A stretch of 7,987 nucleotides of DNA from an uncultured Gemella sp. (GTDB taxonomy: Bacteria; Bacillota; Bacilli; Staphylococcales; Gemellaceae). Made by a program: the position numbers and the translations under genes. The stretch lies in contig CAMYEU010000072.1 in the NCBI GenBank assembly GCA_947254465.1, positions 1 to 7,987 on the forward strand, written 5' to 3'. Within the stretch, counting starts at the first letter, position 1; each line of letters starts with the position of its first letter. Of the stretch, positions 6,883 through 7,987 are shown piece after piece. The notes below the pieces were generated by a model that had not been told where the DNA came from, searched no databases, and was given only the letters and a program-made list of their open reading frames with translations.

Positions 6883-6899
6883 TTTGACCTTCTTTGACC
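6883..6899 (-). promoter_or_regulatory. CtsR operator 1 of clpB
   Basis: Read on the minus strand this is GGTCAAAGAAGGTCAAA, an exact match to the CtsR heptad direct repeat RGTCAAANANRGTCAAA. It lies just after the expected transcription start (about 6901), where a bound repressor would block initiation or clearance. Confidence 0.93.
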
Positions 6900-6907
6900 T
6901 TAAATAA

Positions 6908-6936
6908 ATTATAACATGTTTGACCTTTTTTGACAA
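6908..6936 (-). promoter_or_regulatory. Sigma-A promoter of clpB
   Basis: On the minus strand -35 TTGTCA (6931-6936, five of six) and -10 TATAAT (6908-6913, perfect) are separated by exactly 17 bases. Transcription would begin near 6901, giving a leader of about 170 bases. CtsR operator 2 overlaps the -35 and spacer, and operator 1 lies just downstream. Confidence 0.9.
6919..6935 (-). promoter_or_regulatory. CtsR operator 2 of clpB
   Basis: Read on the minus strand this is TGTCAAAAAAGGTCAAA, one mismatch from the CtsR consensus (first base T rather than A or G). It overlaps the -35 box and spacer, so the first heptad does double duty as TTGTCA. The two operators are 36 bases apart, between three and four helical turns. 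Confidence 0.85.
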
Positions 6937-6965
6937 TAGTTTTTTGAAAAAAATTTTTATAAAAG

Positions 6966-6999
6966 AAAAAAGCTCACAAACCTTATGTTGACAAGCTTT
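6966..6999 (-). terminator. Possible minus-strand terminator upstream of the clpB promoter
   Basis: On the minus strand AAAGCT (6994-6999) pairs with AGCTTT, extended by three wobble pairs and an inner AAC/GTT stem, with TTTTTT at 6966-6971. It would stop transcripts arriving from the toxin side before clpB. The stem is partly wobble-paired, so confidence is limited. Confidence 0.45.
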
Positions 7000-7015
7000 A
7001 AACTATATATATTAT
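6988..7015 (+). promoter_or_regulatory. Possible plus-strand promoter of a small RNA
   Basis: TTGACA (6988-6993) is a perfect -35. TATTAT (7010-7015) at 16 bases or TATACT (7013-7018) at 19 bases could serve as the -10. There is no coding sequence downstream on this strand, but a strong terminator stands at 7095-7124. The AT-richness of the stretch makes chance matches likely. Confidence 0.4.
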
Positions 7016-7019
7016 ACTT

Positions 7020-7124
7020 AATGTTATCTTAGAGATATAAAAATATATGCTCTACTGGTAACTTTCTCAGAGAGATAAATATCTGCTCTGCAGGACACTT
7101 ATGAGATTTCATAGGTGTTTTTTT
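7020..7124 (+). ncRNA. Candidate small RNA with two imperfect repeats
   Basis: This gene-free segment lies between a possible promoter (6988-7015) and a good terminator (7095-7124) on the plus strand. It would give a transcript of about 100 bases. It holds two imperfect copies of a 26-28 nt unit at 7031-7058 and 7069-7094. Each begins AGAG and ends in GCTCT followed by a GG, and each can fold into a hairpin. The second is stronger, with AGAGAGAT pairing to ATCT and CTCT across one bulge. No open frame of more than a few codons exists on the plus strand. The transcript is inferred and I know no family it belongs to. Confidence 0.35.
7095..7124 (+). terminator. Plus-strand rho-independent terminator with no upstream gene
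   Basis: ACACTTATGA (7095-7104) pairs with TCATAGGTGT (7109-7118) over ten positions with one wobble. The loop is GATT and seven T follow (7118-7124). It is a textbook terminator, yet no coding gene precedes it on this strand, which is the main reason to suspect a small RNA. GGTG plus the T-run can alternatively pair with the A-run and CACC at 7131-7141. Confidence 0.75.
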
Positions 7125-7130
7125 AACAAT

Positions 7131-7156
7131 AAAAAAACACCACATATATTGTAGTG
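7131..7156 (-). terminator. Probable terminator of the toxin gene
   Basis: On the minus strand CACTAC (7151-7156) pairs with GTGGTG (7138-7143), one wobble, around a seven-base AT loop. Seven T follow (7131-7137). It starts about 30 bases after the toxin stop codon. Confidence 0.6.
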
Positions 7157-7187
7157 CTCAAAGTAGTACTCAAAAAATTTATAATTG

Positions 7188-7658
7188 CTATAAATTAGTG
7201 ATAATTTCTAATATCTTTTCAACATCACTAAAAAATACTTTATTTCCCTTTTTATTTAACGCTATACAAGCTTTCATTTTTTTATCAATTTCTTTACTCA
7301 ACTTATCATGAACTTTAACTGGACTATTTCCCACTGTATGAATATGAGAAATAAATTTAGTATGCACTGGAAATGCATTTTGAATAAGAAAAGCACACTT
7401 TCTTCCTGAAAATTTTCCTAATACTATAGTATCGCAACGTCCAACTTTTTGAATTTTTCTATCCACTATTTTTTCATATTTCTCAAAACGTGAACTTATT
7501 GGAATCATCCAGTGTATATTTTCATTTGATAAATCTTTAACAGCATAATAATGTGGTCTGTAAGCTCCATTTTCTTTATTTTTCATTAAATATCTATCAA
7601 TTACTAGTAAAAAAAATTCATCTTTCAAATGGTAACTATAACCTAGTTTAATTTCCAT
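7188..7658 (-). CDS. Type III toxin-antitoxin toxin, ToxN/AbiQ superfamily endoribonuclease (CptN-like)
   Basis: The protein is 156 residues, soluble and basic. Recognisable family stretches are GYSYHLKDEFF (6-16), RPHYYAVKD (34-42), WMIPISSRFEKY (50-61) and AFLIQNAFPV (89-98). The serine-rich PISSR segment corresponds to the active-site T/S-S-x-K region of ToxN and AbiQ. Known members cut RNA in A-rich sites and process their own antitoxin RNA, which then folds and inhibits them as a ring or tetrameric complex. Length and motifs look closest to the CptN branch, but the subfamily is from memory. ATG at 7658 follows AGGAG by five bases, and that site directly abuts the T-run of the antitoxin terminator. 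Toxin translation thus depends on terminator read-through. The upstream tandem repeats independently support the call. Confidence 0.88.
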   Translation of the reverse strand: MEIKLGYSYHLKDEFFLLVIDRYLMKNKENGAYRPHYYAVKDLSNENIHWMIPISSRFEKYEKIVDRKIQKVGRCDTIVLGKFSGRKCAFLIQNAFPVHTKFISHIHTVGNSPVKVHDKLSKEIDKKMKACIALNKKGNKVFFSDVEKILEIITNL

Positions 7659-7668
7659 AATTTCTCCT

Positions 7669-7697
7669 AAAAAAACCTCGTCAATTAATTGACGAGG
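7669..7697 (-). terminator. Terminator between antitoxin RNA and toxin
   Basis: A perfect 22-bp palindrome (7676-7697) folds as stem CCTCGTCAA with its complement around a TTAA loop. On the minus strand seven T follow (7669-7675). Its place between repeats and toxin is the hallmark of type III loci: most transcripts stop here as antitoxin and a minority continue into the toxin. Confidence 0.93.
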
Positions 7698-7702
7698 ATT
7701 TA

Positions 7703-7750
7703 CGAACTGAATTACTTCTACCCCGCTCCATCAGCAAGCGGCACTATTTT
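7703..7750 (-). repeat. Antitoxin repeat unit 2 (toxin-proximal)
   Basis: This 48-bp unit is identical at every base to the one at 7751-7798 and directly adjacent to it. Pseudoknot elements on the minus strand: stem strands at 7737-7741 and 7723-7727, loop GCTGA at 7731-7735, partner TCAGT at 7706-7710. GC is 23 of 48 bases, well above the AT-rich surroundings. Confidence 0.95.
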
Positions 7751-7798
7751 CGAACTGAATTACTTCTACCCCGCTCCATCAGCAAGCGGCACTATTTT
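7751..7798 (-). repeat. Antitoxin repeat unit 1 (promoter-proximal)
   Basis: This 48-bp unit is identical to 7703-7750. Pseudoknot elements on the minus strand: stem strands at 7785-7789 and 7771-7775, loop GCTGA at 7779-7783, partner TCAGT at 7754-7758. The lack of any difference between the copies suggests recent duplication or ongoing homogenisation. Confidence 0.95.
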
Positions 7799-7829
7799 CA
7801 AAGAATTAAATCAACTCTTCTACACTTTA

Positions 7830-7858
7830 AGTATATCTATTTTTTCAAGTAATGTCAA
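7830..7858 (-). promoter_or_regulatory. Promoter of the type III toxin-antitoxin locus
   Basis: On the minus strand a perfect -35 TTGACA (7853-7858) and -10 TATACT (7830-7835, five of six) are 17 bases apart. This is the strongest promoter match in the window and fits the high antitoxin RNA level such systems need. Initiation is expected at about 7821-7825. No operator-like repeat is visible around it. Confidence 0.92.
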
Positions 7859-7873
7859 TTATTTCACTTAATC

Positions 7874-7935
7874 TTATTTTTCCTTCTCACTCACAAAACC
7901 GTTTTTCTCTAATAGTTCTTTAGTTACTTTTTCTA
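7874..7935 (-). CDS. 3' end of an unidentified gene, truncated by adapter
   Basis: On the minus strand an open frame enters at the contig edge and gives 19 residues (EKVTKELLEKNGFVSEKEK) before TAA at 7874-7876. The lysine/glutamate-rich, helical-looking tail with ordinary codon use reads like a real C-terminus. It is too short to name. Only 15 bases separate its stop from the -35 box of the toxin-antitoxin promoter and no terminator is visible, so its transcript may run into the antitoxin. Confidence 0.5.
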
Positions 7936-7987
7936 CTGTCTCTTATACACATCTCCGAGCCCACGAGACATCTCAGGATCTCGTATG
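7936..7987. other. Illumina Nextera adapter read-through (not biological)
   Basis: CTGTCTCTTATACACATCT (7936-7954) is the transposase mosaic-end sequence. CCGAGCCCACGAGAC (7955-7969) is the Nextera read-2 adapter. ATCTCAGG (7970-7977) sits at the i7 index position, and ATCTCGTATG (7978-7987) begins the P7 adapter. All are in correct order and unbroken, so the assembly incorporated untrimmed read-through at a contig end. Confidence 0.99.

Larger units (their letters stand above)
7676..7823 (-). ncRNA. Type III antitoxin RNA (ToxI/CptI-like), two 48-nt repeats
   Basis: The transcript runs from about 7823 through two identical 48-nt repeats and ends at the 7669-7697 terminator. In RNA orientation each unit begins AAAATAG and ends CAGTTCG. 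A 5-bp stem CCGCT/AGCGG encloses a loop whose GCTGA can pair with TCAGT near the 3' end of the unit, giving an H-type pseudoknot. This is the fold expected of type III antitoxins. The AAAAT at unit boundaries is a plausible toxin cleavage site, so precursor processing would release 48-nt monomers that bind the toxin one to one. At the 5' edge a degenerate partial unit retains GTAGAAG (7817-7823) and TAATTC (7803-7808). At the 3' edge TAAAT mimics the boundary. The exact 5' end is inferred from the promoter. Confidence 0.88.

Noticed and set aside
7029..7112. Minus-strand 27-codon frame starting MKSHKCPAEQ
   Set aside because: No Shine-Dalgarno precedes its ATG. Its internal repetition merely reflects the nucleotide repeats at 7031-7094.
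7151..7171. GTAGTGCTC-AAA-GTAGTACTC considered as a CIRCE (HrcA) operator or CRISPR-like repeat
   Set aside because: CIRCE is an inverted repeat of TTAGCACTC with a nine-base spacer. This is a short direct repeat, too small for CRISPR, and part of it forms the toxin terminator.
7703..7798. The two 48-bp repeats considered as a CRISPR array
   Set aside because: The units are directly adjacent with no variable spacers, and they sit between a promoter and a terminator ahead of a toxin gene.
7689..7871. Plus-strand open frame encoding a protein with a 16-residue repeat
   Set aside because: The repeat arises because the antitoxin unit is 48 bases, a multiple of three. It has no ribosome binding site, begins in the terminator palindrome and is antisense to the antitoxin RNA.

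Overview
The window is low-GC Firmicutes DNA. It has AAAGGAG-type ribosome binding sites, sigma-A-like promoters, a CtsR-controlled clpB and a GcvH-dependent lipoylation enzyme. Gene content and composition remind me of Gemella or a close relative, but that is recollection and was not tested. The last 52 bases (7936-7987) are Illumina Nextera adapter, so the biological sequence ends at 7935 and the window is the raw end of a draft contig.

Layout, left to right. (1) The 3' part of a SemiSWEET-type sugar carrier (+) with its terminator. (2) A stand-alone EIIC-like membrane protein of the PTS_EIIC_2/PfoR family (+), with its own promoter and a terminator made of a long palindrome. (3) A LipL-type octanoyl transferase (+), convergent on (4) a two-gene operon on the minus strand: an Asp/Glu racemase family protein followed one base later by a DUF554 membrane protein. 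A bidirectional terminator separates the two. (5) clpB (-), the heat-shock disaggregase, has two CtsR operators on its promoter, a long leader, an internal ribosome binding site for a shorter isoform, and a strong terminator preceded by a second copy of the palindrome seen after gene 2. (6) An AT-rich gene-free stretch at about 6914-7187 holds hairpins on both strands and a possible small RNA. (7) A compact type III toxin-antitoxin locus (-). (8) The last 19 codons of an unidentified gene (-), cut off by the adapter.

The most interesting item is the type III toxin-antitoxin system. In transcription order it has a near-consensus promoter, two perfect 48-bp tandem repeats that can each fold into an H-type pseudoknot, a rho-independent terminator, and then a 156-residue endoribonuclease of the ToxN/AbiQ/CptN superfamily. 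This is the canonical architecture in which a repeat RNA directly inhibits the toxin, while terminator read-through supplies a little toxin mRNA. Such loci commonly serve in phage defence by abortive infection or in plasmid and genome stabilisation. The repeat RNA itself would be missed by protein-only annotation.

The remaining genes are ordinary metabolism and stress housekeeping, and none needs its neighbours functionally. The exception is the racemase/DUF554 pair, which is tightly coupled.
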